From UBA6055 sp965203755 (GTDB taxonomy: Bacteria > Chloroflexota > Anaerolineae > Aggregatilineales > Phototrophicaceae), in NCBI GenBank assembly GCA_965203755.1, contig OZ241910.1, positions 1,798,001 through 1,862,000 on the forward strand: a stretch of 64,000 nt of DNA. The letters run 5' to 3'. This document shows, piece after piece, positions 7,742 through 15,511 of this stretch. The notes below the pieces were generated by a model. It worked only from the letters and a program-made list of their open reading frames with translations, was not told the DNA's origin and did not search any database. The position numbers were made by a program, and so were the translations under genes. Every line of letters begins with the position of its first letter. The first letter of the stretch is position 1.

Positions 7742-9742
7742 CTAATCGTCCAGCAGGGAGTTGACGGCTTCGGCGACATGCCCGGGAGTGAGTCCGTACG
7801 CTTCATAGATTTTGGCATAGGGGGCGCTGGCGCCAAATCGATCCACGCCGAGCGCGATCCCGTCGGCGCCGATATATTTGGTCCAGCCGAGGGTGACGCC
7901 GGCTTCAATGCTGACCCGCTTTGCCGCGCTGGCTGGCAGGACGGTTTCCCGGTAAGCCGCGCTCTGGTCTTCAAAGCATTCCCAACAGGGCATAGACACC
8001 ACCCGCACCCGAATGTCCTCTTCTTCGAGCAGGCCGGCGGCATCCAGCGCAATGGCGACTTCGCTGCCGCTGGCGATAATAATCGCGTCGATATCGCCAG
8101 ATTCATGCTCGGACAAGACATAGGCGCCGCGCGCTACGCCTTCATGGATGCCGTCGTCATTGCCGACCAAAACCGGCAAATTCTGGCGGCTAAGGACGAT
8201 GGCCGCCGGATGGTTGAGTTCGGCGATCGCCGCCCAGGCGCCGGCGGTTTCGGTGGCATCAGCCGGACGGAAGACATAAAGATTGGGCATAGCCCGCAAA
8301 GCCATCAGATGTTCAACCGGCTGGTGAGTGGGTCCGTCTTCGCCCAGCCCAATGCTGTCATGCGTGAAGACATAGACGGTCGGGATATCCATCAGGGCGC
8401 CGAGACGGATCGCCGGGCGCATGTAATCGCTAAAGGTGAAGAAGGTCGCGCTGTAGGGTTTGACGATGCCGCCATGCAGCGCCAGCCCATTGACAATCGC
8501 GCCCATGCCATGTTCGCGCACGCCAAAGCGCAGGTTGCGTTTGGCCGCCAGCTTGTGGCCGGTGTGGTTCGCGCCTTTGATGAGGGTCTTGGTGCTGCCG
8601 GCGAGGTCGGCATCGCCGCCAATCATGGTTGGAGCAAACTGCGCCAGCGCATTGAGCGCATCGCCGCCGGCGCTGCGGGTTGCGATTTGCTGTTCATGCT
8701 GCCAGCGCGGCAGGCTTTCGCGCCAGCCGGCGGCGAACCTGCCGGCCATCGCCCGGTCCCATTCCACAGCGAGTTCGGGATATGCGCTGCGCCAAGCCTC
8801 ATAGACCGCGTTCCATTCGGCTTCGGCGGCGCCGCCGCGGTCAATCGCGCGGCGGAAGTGCGCCAGCGCATCGCCGGGGATAAAAAAGCTGTCTTCAGTT
8901 TGCCACCCCAGCGTTTTCTTTGCCAATCTCACTTCATCTTCACCGAGCGGGCTGCCATGCGCTTGGCTGGTGCCCTGTTTGTTGGGGCTGCCGTAGCCGA
9001 TGATGGTGCGAATGGCTATCAGGCTGGGCTGATCTTTCACCGACTGCGCCGCTTCAATCGCCCGACTGATGGCGTCGATGTCGTTGCCGTCAGCCAGGCT
9101 GATGACCTGCCAGCCCATCGCCCGGTATCGCTGCGGGATGTCTTCGGTAAAGGTCATCGCGGTCTCGCCATCCAAGGTAACCTGATTGTCATCATAGAGG
9201 AAAATCAGCTTGCCCAGCCCCCAGTGGCCGGCGAGCGCCGATGCCTCGATGCAGACGCCTTCCATCAGGTCGCCGTCGCTGACCAGCGCATAGGTGTGGT
9301 GATTGACGACATCATGCCCGGCGCGGTTGAAATAACTTGCCAGATAAGCCTCTGCCAGCGCCAGACCGACCGCCGTCGCCGCGCCCTGTCCGAGTGGGCC
9401 GGTGGTGGTTTCGACGCCGGCGGTGTCGCCATATTCAGGGTGCCCGGGGGTATTGCTGCCCCATTGGCGGAAGTTTTTGAGGTCATCCAGCGAGACATCG
9501 AAACCGGTCAGATGCAACAGGGCATACAAGAGCATCGACCCATGCCCGGCGCTAAGGACAAAGCGGTCGCGGTTTGCCCACTTGGGATTTTTGGGGTTGT
9601 AGCGCATCTGTTTCATCCACAGGGCATAAGCCATCGGCGCCGCGCCCATCGGCAGGCCCGGATGCCCGCTGTTGGCTTTCTGCACCGCATCCATTGACAA
9701 GGTGCGGATGGTATTGATAGCAAGGTTCGATAATTCAGACAC
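7742..9742 (-). CDS. tkt: Transketolase
   Basis: A full-length 666-residue transketolase from a GTG start at 9742, chosen because GGGAGTG lies just upstream and the protein then begins at the usual SELSNLAINTIR. The frame is open further upstream, but that stretch is unlike the family. Family landmarks are NSGHPGLPMG, FVLSAGHGSMLLYALLHLTG, GPLGQG, the TPP-binding SDGDLMEG with YDDNQVTLDG, FGVREHGMGA with the cofactor glutamate, THDSIGLGEDGPTHQP and RPADATE. It transfers two-carbon ketol units between pentose-phosphate sugars with thiamine diphosphate and Mg2+ in the cytoplasm. The glycosyltransferase gene follows on the same strand. Confidence 0.95.
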   Translation of the reverse strand: MSELSNLAINTIRTLSMDAVQKANSGHPGLPMGAAPMAYALWMKQMRYNPKNPKWANRDRFVLSAGHGSMLLYALLHLTGFDVSLDDLKNFRQWGSNTPGHPEYGDTAGVETTTGPLGQGAATAVGLALAEAYLASYFNRAGHDVVNHHTYALVSDGDLMEGVCIEASALAGHWGLGKLIFLYDDNQVTLDGETAMTFTEDIPQRYRAMGWQVISLADGNDIDAISRAIEAAQSVKDQPSLIAIRTIIGYGSPNKQGTSQAHGSPLGEDEVRLAKKTLGWQTEDSFFIPGDALAHFRRAIDRGGAAEAEWNAVYEAWRSAYPELAVEWDRAMAGRFAAGWRESLPRWQHEQQIATRSAGGDALNALAQFAPTMIGGDADLAGSTKTLIKGANHTGHKLAAKRNLRFGVREHGMGAIVNGLALHGGIVKPYSATFFTFSDYMRPAIRLGALMDIPTVYVFTHDSIGLGEDGPTHQPVEHLMALRAMPNLYVFRPADATETAGAWAAIAELNHPAAIVLSRQNLPVLVGNDDGIHEGVARGAYVLSEHESGDIDAIIIASGSEVAIALDAAGLLEEEDIRVRVVSMPCWECFEDQSAAYRETVLPASAAKRVSIEAGVTLGWTKYIGADGIALGVDRFGASAPYAKIYEAYGLTPGHVAEAVNSLLDD

Positions 9743-9945
9743 CGGTTCACTCCCATATTCTGGACACTGTTCATCGCATCGCGCATTATCATACTGGATG
9801 TTTGCACATCGTCCAGCCACTTTTGCGAATTGGCGGTTTTGTGATTGGAACTTTGGAACATAGGGCCAAGGCAGCTTGATTATGGCAAACATAAAAAGGC
9901 GAATATCGTCTATCCACCCACAGCGCCATGCCGTATCAATGGGTC

Positions 9946-10287
9946 TTATTCTGGGCGCGGCTCCACCCGAAAGCGAACCGCCGTCCGTTCCTGCCCGTCA
10001 ATATCGACTTCGGTGAAGTAGGGGATCGTCACGATATCAATCTCATCCCCTTCAAGATACCCGCGGGCAATCGCCAAAGCCTTGACCGCCTGGTTGACGG
10101 CGCCGGCGCCAATCGCCTGCACTTCAGCCAGATGATGCTGGCGGATGACGCCGGCAATGGCGCCGGCGACAGCCGTCGAACGCGAGCGTGACGAGACTTT
10201 AATAATATCGGGTTTGTTTTCTGTATATGCACCAACGTCTTCTGCAGCAGAATCGGTTGAGGGTACCTGGCTGTCATGCTCAAACAT
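9946..10287 (-). CDS. spoVS: Stage V sporulation protein S-like (SpoVS/Alba-fold) protein
   Basis: A 113-residue protein from the ATG at 10287, which is preceded by a strong AGGGGGGA ribosome-binding site; a TTG five codons upstream is also in frame. After a variable N-terminus of about 30 residues it matches SpoVS closely: IIKVSSRSRSTAVAGAIAGV, EVQAIGAGAVNQAVKALAIARG and VDIDGQERTAVRFRVEPR. SpoVS affects sporulation and septation in Bacillus; close relatives are common in non-spore-formers such as Deinococcus, where the role is unclear. The gene is transcribed away from dnaA across the presumed origin. No other sporulation gene is present in the window. Confidence 0.88.
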   Translation of the reverse strand: MFEHDSQVPSTDSAAEDVGAYTENKPDIIKVSSRSRSTAVAGAIAGVIRQHHLAEVQAIGAGAVNQAVKALAIARGYLEGDEIDIVTIPYFTEVDIDGQERTAVRFRVEPRPE

Positions 10288-10534
10288 TTTCCCCCCTGTC
10301 AATCTAAAAACAATTTAAGTCAAACGATTAGATTACGATAAGGATTTTACCTTCTAATTGGCCGTAAGTCCACAAAACGCAAGCGATTTCTCTTGAATGT
10401 CCGCGCCTTTCATCGAGAATCATCGCTTTCCCGTCCGGCATAACGTCATAATAAGGCTGATAGAAGCCCAAAGCGGAAGCGGGCATCGACTTATTGCGAA
10501 ACGACAAGGCGTTCGAAAAATTGAAAACAGCGAC

Positions 10535-10782
10535 TTATCCCAAATTTTGCCGCAATTTGGGGTGATTATGGAACAATGGCGGTAATGTTAAGCTGTGAAT
10601 TTTTTCACCGCGCGGCTGGCGGTACAGACCTTCGCCGCCTGTTTTTGGGATATCGGCGTCAATTTGACCTGCTTTGGCTGGCATATTCCATTTTTTCCCA
10701 ACCTGATTTGCGATAACCGAAGCTAGCCGCCGCCGCGATGATAGGGCGAATTATCCCAAAAAAACCCCGCAAAATATCCCAA
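10535..10782. repeat. Five WTWTCCCAA nonamers, candidate variant DnaA boxes
   Basis: Copies: TTATCCCAA at 10535-10543, TTGGGATAT (reverse strand ATATCCCAA) at 10645-10653, TTTTCCCAA at 10693-10701, TTATCCCAA at 10751-10759 and ATATCCCAA at 10774-10782. They share TCCCAA preceded by T-W, against the usual DnaA box TTWTNCACA. The two sequences agree in the first six bases and differ only in the CACA half, which becomes CCAA. Confidence 0.6.
10539..10561. repeat. Perfect inverted repeat overlapping the first origin nonamer
   Basis: CCCAAATT (10539-10546) and AATTTGGG (10554-10561) are perfect reverse complements separated by 7 bases. The left arm includes the end of the TTATCCCAA nonamer. There is no T-run after it, so it is not an obvious terminator; it may be a protein-binding dyad or hairpin in the origin. 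Confidence 0.5.
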
Positions 10783-11053
10783 CCTTAAAATTTCGCGTTT
10801 GATTTCATATCTGCTTGAGTCATGGGTGGCAATCGGCTATACTGTGGTCACCTGCATCAGAAAGTACGCTTCGGCAGGTGGTTTTTCGGAACTGGGGACA
10901 TTATGCAGTCGGCAAGCGCCCCGACTGGCTGCATCACTAGATTTAGACATACTCAATTCAATTTTCGTCGGATGCGAAGCAGGATTTTAGCCCTGAGCGT
11001 TTAATGCACCTGTTTGTCAGCAAGGCTTGCGTGATAGTGAATGGAGATTGCAG

Positions 11054-12430
11054 ATGGTGAGCGATGCCCGGAAAGCATGGAAACTAGCGACCGACCTGCT
11101 TGAATTGCGGTGGGACCGCGCGGTCTATGAAACCTGGATACGCCCGACCGAGTTTTTAACATTCGAGGCGAACACCTTTATCATCGGCGTTCCAAACAGC
11201 TACATCTGCGATATGTTAAGACACCGCTTGCGTGCAGATATCAAGGCCGCACTGTGCGAGGTGCTCGATATCAAGGTTGAGATCGAATTTCGAGTGCATC
11301 GCTCCAAGCCCAATATCGAAGACATCAATGAGGAGATGCCGCTGTTTCGGCTTTTATCACAGCAAGACGAAAACGATAAAGCCGCGTCAAGCGCCGGGCC
11401 GCCGGCATCGGATCTGCCGGCAAGCACGATTAATCCGAATATGGTGTTTGAACGTTTTATTGTCAACGATTCCAATCATATTGCAGCCAAAGCGGCGCAG
11501 ATTATCGCCGAGCATCCGGCGTCCGTCTACAATCCCTTTTTAGTTTATGGCAGCGTCGGCATCGGCAAAACCCATCTGCTTCAGTCCATCGCCAACTCAT
11601 GCCAGCAGCGCGGATTGCATGTCTTGTATGTGCCTTCCGAAGCGTTTACCAATGATCTCGTCAAAGCCATCCGCGACCGCGCCACGGCGCAGTTCCGTCA
11701 AAAATACCGTTCGGTGGATGTCTTGCTGGTGGATGACATTCAGTTTATCCGCGGCAAAGACACCACCCAAGAGGAATTCTTCCATACCTTCAATACGCTG
11801 GTGAACTTCAACAAACAGATTGTGCTGGCGTCCGACCGCCATCCCCGTGAACTGGAGACCCTGGAAGACCGCCTGCGGTCGCGTTTTCAGGGCGGTCTGG
11901 TGACCGATATCGCCCCACCCGAACTCGAAACGCGCATCGCCATCATGGAACTGTGGGCGCGGGAACGGCGCCTGGAGATGCCAAAGAATATGCTCCGTAT
12001 GGTCGCCGAGCGGTCATCGGGCTGTATCCGCGAGCTGAATGGTTTGTTTAATCAGATTGCGGCGCGTCTGCGGCTGAACGGTGAAGATCTGACCATGCGC
12101 CGCGCCGAAGCCACGCTCAACTACTATGAAAAACCCCGCGAACATATCACAGTCGCTTATATTATCGAGGTGATCGCGGCCGCTTTTAACCTGGAGAGCG
12201 ATACCATCAAAAGCAAGAAACGCATCGCCCGCATCAATCATGCCCGTCAGCTGGCGATGTTTTTGGCGCGGGAAATGACCGAAGCCTCTTTGCCACAGAT
12301 CGGCGATGTCTTTGGACGCAGCCATACGACCGTTCTGCACGGCTGCAACAAAATCAAAGAAGAGATCGAGATGGATACCGCCTTAGCCTCGCGGGTGCAG
12401 CGCCTCCGCAACCAGATATCAAGAGTGTAA
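11054..12430 (+). CDS. dnaA: Chromosomal replication initiator protein DnaA
   Basis: I chose the ATG at 11054 because GGAG lies 7-8 bases upstream; an in-frame GTG at 11027 would add nine residues. Domain I (about 1-85) includes LELRWDRAVYETWI. A short linker leads to the AAA+ domain with Walker A GSVGIGKTHLL, Walker B VDVLLVDDIQFI and sensor segment LASDRHPREL. Domain IV contains INHARQLAMFLAREMTEASLP and the signature helix FGRSHTTVLHGCNKI. Compared with E. coli and B. subtilis (FGGRDHTTV), one Gly is absent and the base-contacting Asp is Ser. DnaA binds its boxes at oriC and opens the duplex for helicase loading. The adjacent upstream region carries clustered nonamers that may be its sites. 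Confidence 0.97.
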   Translation: MVSDARKAWKLATDLLELRWDRAVYETWIRPTEFLTFEANTFIIGVPNSYICDMLRHRLRADIKAALCEVLDIKVEIEFRVHRSKPNIEDINEEMPLFRLLSQQDENDKAASSAGPPASDLPASTINPNMVFERFIVNDSNHIAAKAAQIIAEHPASVYNPFLVYGSVGIGKTHLLQSIANSCQQRGLHVLYVPSEAFTNDLVKAIRDRATAQFRQKYRSVDVLLVDDIQFIRGKDTTQEEFFHTFNTLVNFNKQIVLASDRHPRELETLEDRLRSRFQGGLVTDIAPPELETRIAIMELWARERRLEMPKNMLRMVAERSSGCIRELNGLFNQIAARLRLNGEDLTMRRAEATLNYYEKPREHITVAYIIEVIAAAFNLESDTIKSKKRIARINHARQLAMFLAREMTEASLPQIGDVFGRSHTTVLHGCNKIKEEIEMDTALASRVQRLRNQISRV

Positions 12431-12634
12431 CCGCGGCATCTGATTCTATGGATATGCCCGGCTTCATCGCTTGGCCGGCGCTTGCCCAGCCACTGGGACT
12501 ATGAACCAAAGCTGGTTATCGCTACAATCAGCATAACCAGAATAACCGGTCCATCGGCTGGCGGCGAGCCGGCGAGATGGGTTTCGCGCCAGGCTGAAGC
12601 GCCAGGCTGCCAATTAGTCTCATCCGGATACGTT

Positions 12635-15511
12635 ATGCAACTTGCGACACCATCTGCCGGGCTGTTACTGTTCATTTTTTTGCCGCTCGTTTGGTATATT
12701 GGCTTTCCGCGCCATGCCTTTCGCCGCCGGCGCGACAGCATCAGCCTGATGCTGCGGACGGTGATGGTCGTGCTGCTGGTGCTGGCATTGGCTGGATTGC
12801 AAAATGTGCAGGCGGTGGATCGACTGGCGGTTGTTTTTTTGGTCGATGTATCCGACAGTATGGGCGCCGCCGCACAAGACCGGCAGCTGGCATACATCCG
12901 GGCAGCTCTTGCCGGCAAAGCGCCGGACGATGAATGGGCGGCGGTCTTGTTTGGCGACAATGCCGTCCCCGAAAGTGATTTCAGCATCGTGCAGAAAATT
13001 GAGGCTTTTGCCTCCATACCTGTGACGACGCATACCGATATTGCCAATGCGATCCAAACTGCCTTGTCGATGTTTCCGCCTGATGCTTCGCGCCGAATCG
13101 TGATTTTGAGTGATGGGCAGGCAACGCAGGGGGATGCCATCGCCCGCGCCCAACGGGCTTCGGCCTCTAATGTCGAAATCAGCTTCGTGCCCCTCTTCCG
13201 CCAGGCCGCGCCCGACGTCCGCATCACCGCCCTGGATGCCCCCGGGCGGGTTGCCGAGAACCAGAGCTTTGATATTTCCGTCAGTATTCATGCCCAAGCA
13301 TCAACCCCGGCAGCTTTGCTGATTTTTTCTGGCGGCAGCCTGATCCATGAAGAGACGCTCGACTTGCAGCGCGGCGATACTCGTTATACCTTGACGCAGA
13401 CCAGCCAGTTCAGCGGCTTTCTCGATTTTTTGGCGCAGATCATCGTACCCGGCGAAAATGACAATTTCAGTCAGAACAATCAACTGGCGGCGTTTAGCCA
13501 GGTGGTGGGCCCGGCGCGGATTTTACTTGTGACCGCCGCTGAATCCGAAACGCGGTTTTTGCTGCCGGCTTTAGAACAGGCCGGTATCCTGGTCGATGTC
13601 ATTGCGCCTGCCAATCTGCCCGTCAATATGGCCGGCTTGGCGAATTACAAGTCCGTCATTCTGGCGAACACGCCGGCGACCGAGCTTGCCAAGGCGCAAA
13701 TGACACTCCTGGATCAATATGTCAGCGATATCGGCGGCGGGCTGGTGGTGATTGGCGGCCCGCAAGCCTATGCGCCCGGCGGTTATTTTCAGACGCCGCT
13801 GGAACGAACCCTGCCGCTCGAAATGCAGATTAAAGACCAGCAGCGTCTGCCGCAGCTGACTATCGCCTACCTCATTGACCGTTCGGGCAGCATGGGGCAG
13901 ACTGGACGAAGCGGCGTGCCGAACCTGGAATTGGCGAAGCGGGCGATTGTGCTTTCGCTGGAACTGCTGCAGCCGACCGACCGCGCCGCCATCGGCACTT
14001 TTGATACCGGCGGCGCGTGGGTCGTGCCTTTTCAGCCGGTGAACGATTCGCAGGCGCTCATCGCCATGGCCAACACGATTCGTTCTGGGGGCGGCACCGA
14101 TATTCTTGCCGGCCTGCGTTTGGTTGAGCGCGATATTATTCAGGAACCCTCAGCCATCAAACATTTGATTCTGCTGACCGATGGCGGCGCCAACCCGACC
14201 GGGCTGGTCGAATTGACGGAACTGCTTCATGATGTCTTTGATGTCACCTTGTCCACGATTGCGATTGGGCGCAATCCCGCTAATTTCCTCGAGCGGATGG
14301 CAGAAGCCGGCGCCGGCAATTATTACCGCGTCGGGGATGTCGAACAGATCCCGCTTATCTTTGCCCAAGAAACGGTATTGGCATCGCGCTCCTATATTGT
14401 GGAAGAATCTTTTATCGCCCGCGTGACCGGCAATAGCGCTATTCTTGACGGGATTGACAGTTTGCCACCCCTGCGCGGCTATGTAGCCGCCACGCCCAAG
14501 ACCGCCGCCCAGCGCATCCTTAGCGGCCCCGAACCCTTCTCGGACCCAATTCTGGCGTCCTGGCAGTATGGCTTGGGCCGGGTGGTCGCCTGGACATCGG
14601 ATGCAAGCGCGCGTTGGGCAAATGAATGGGTGACCTGGGATGGTTTCTCGCGCTTTTGGGGGCAGGCGGTCACCTGGAGCATCAACGCCGGCGCCAGCAG
14701 CAATCTTGAAACCCGCGTTATGATGGAAAATGAACGGGCGCGAATTGTGGTGGATGCCCGCGATAGCGAAGGCGAGTTCCTCAATGGTCTGCTGCTGAAC
14801 AGCGCGGTCTTAGACCCAAGCGGAGACAGCCGCCGGATCCCGCTCCAGCAGACCGCCCCTGGACGTTATGAAACCACCTTTAACCCCCAAACCGAGGGCG
14901 CCTACTTTCTGAATATCCATGGCAGCGCGCAGCTTGAGGATCAGGAAATGGCGCTGACTGATCTCAATGGCTGGGTCATGTCCTATTCACCGGAATATAT
15001 CCCGCGCGAACAGGATGCCCGGCTGCTGGCGCAGATTGCCGATATCACCGGCGGGAGCAATCTTGGGGGAACGCCGACCGATGTCTTTTTGCATAACCTT
15101 GGCGAACGTCAAGCCAAGACGGCTATCTGGGAGAGTCTGGTGTGGATTGCGCTGATTTTGCTGCCCTTCGATATTGGGGTTCGGCGGCTGATCATTACCC
15201 GCAGTGACCTGAATCGCCTGCGCGCCTGGCTGTCTGGTCAGCCGTCCGAGGCCGAAGCGCGGTCGCCACGGCTGGAAACCCTGCTCAATGTCCGCCAGCG
15301 CAGCCGCGAATCGACCGGTTATGGCGAAGCCGGCTTGATGGATGCGGTGGGGCGGCGCCAGCCCGTCTCCTTTGATGCCGAACCCAAAGACGACGACCTG
15401 CCGCCAGCGCCGCCGGCAAGCGCCCCGCCGCCTAGCCCGCCAGCCGCGGATAATCTAGGATCGCGGCTGCTGCAAAGGCGCAAGAAACGCCGCCATGAGT
15501 CTGACGAATAA
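12635..15511 (+). CDS. Large membrane protein with two VWA domains and a glutamine-amidotransferase-like module
   Basis: The likely start is the ATG at 12635 (958 residues). Two N-terminal membrane helices (LLLFIFLPLVWYIGF and VMVVLLVLALAGL) precede VWA domain 1 with the MIDAS motif DVSDSMG. A segment resembling a class I glutamine-amidotransferase fold follows (ARILLVTAAE, VVIGGPQAYAPGGY). VWA domain 2 has a second MIDAS, DRSGSMG, then TFDTGG and LLTDGGANPTG. Beyond it lies a beta-rich extracytoplasmic part, a membrane helix near residue 860 (WESLVWIALILLPFDIGV), and a proline-rich basic tail. This architecture is common in Chloroflexota and Planctomycetes but uncharacterised. VWA domains bind protein partners via a metal ion. 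The terminal bases overlap the next possible start by 17 bp. A BatA-like relative lies at 23.8 kb. Confidence 0.8.
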   Translation: MQLATPSAGLLLFIFLPLVWYIGFPRHAFRRRRDSISLMLRTVMVVLLVLALAGLQNVQAVDRLAVVFLVDVSDSMGAAAQDRQLAYIRAALAGKAPDDEWAAVLFGDNAVPESDFSIVQKIEAFASIPVTTHTDIANAIQTALSMFPPDASRRIVILSDGQATQGDAIARAQRASASNVEISFVPLFRQAAPDVRITALDAPGRVAENQSFDISVSIHAQASTPAALLIFSGGSLIHEETLDLQRGDTRYTLTQTSQFSGFLDFLAQIIVPGENDNFSQNNQLAAFSQVVGPARILLVTAAESETRFLLPALEQAGILVDVIAPANLPVNMAGLANYKSVILANTPATELAKAQMTLLDQYVSDIGGGLVVIGGPQAYAPGGYFQTPLERTLPLEMQIKDQQRLPQLTIAYLIDRSGSMGQTGRSGVPNLELAKRAIVLSLELLQPTDRAAIGTFDTGGAWVVPFQPVNDSQALIAMANTIRSGGGTDILAGLRLVERDIIQEPSAIKHLILLTDGGANPTGLVELTELLHDVFDVTLSTIAIGRNPANFLERMAEAGAGNYYRVGDVEQIPLIFAQETVLASRSYIVEESFIARVTGNSAILDGIDSLPPLRGYVAATPKTAAQRILSGPEPFSDPILASWQYGLGRVVAWTSDASARWANEWVTWDGFSRFWGQAVTWSINAGASSNLETRVMMENERARIVVDARDSEGEFLNGLLLNSAVLDPSGDSRRIPLQQTAPGRYETTFNPQTEGAYFLNIHGSAQLEDQEMALTDLNGWVMSYSPEYIPREQDARLLAQIADITGGSNLGGTPTDVFLHNLGERQAKTAIWESLVWIALILLPFDIGVRRLIITRSDLNRLRAWLSGQPSEAEARSPRLETLLNVRQRSRESTGYGEAGLMDAVGRRQPVSFDAEPKDDDLPPAPPASAPPPSPPAADNLGSRLLQRRKKRRHESDE

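Larger units (their letters stand above)
10288..11053. other. Candidate replication origin (oriC) between spoVS and dnaA
   Basis: A gene-free stretch of about 770 bp directly upstream of dnaA, more AT-rich than its neighbours. It holds five copies of a WTWTCCCAA nonamer, listed separately, of which four face dnaA, and a perfect 8-bp inverted repeat at 10539-10561. The segment 10755-10810 (A-runs and TTAAAATTTCG) is a plausible unwinding element. Canonical TTATCCACA boxes were not seen here. Position beside dnaA plus clustered repeats is the usual layout of a bacterial origin. The origin call is inference; GC-skew over the whole replicon would test it. Confidence 0.6.

Noticed and set aside
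6923..9697. A 924-codon open frame on the + strand
   Set aside because: It is antisense to the glycosyltransferase and transketolase genes, which have full family motifs. Long antisense frames are common in this codon usage, and its product has no recognisable domain.
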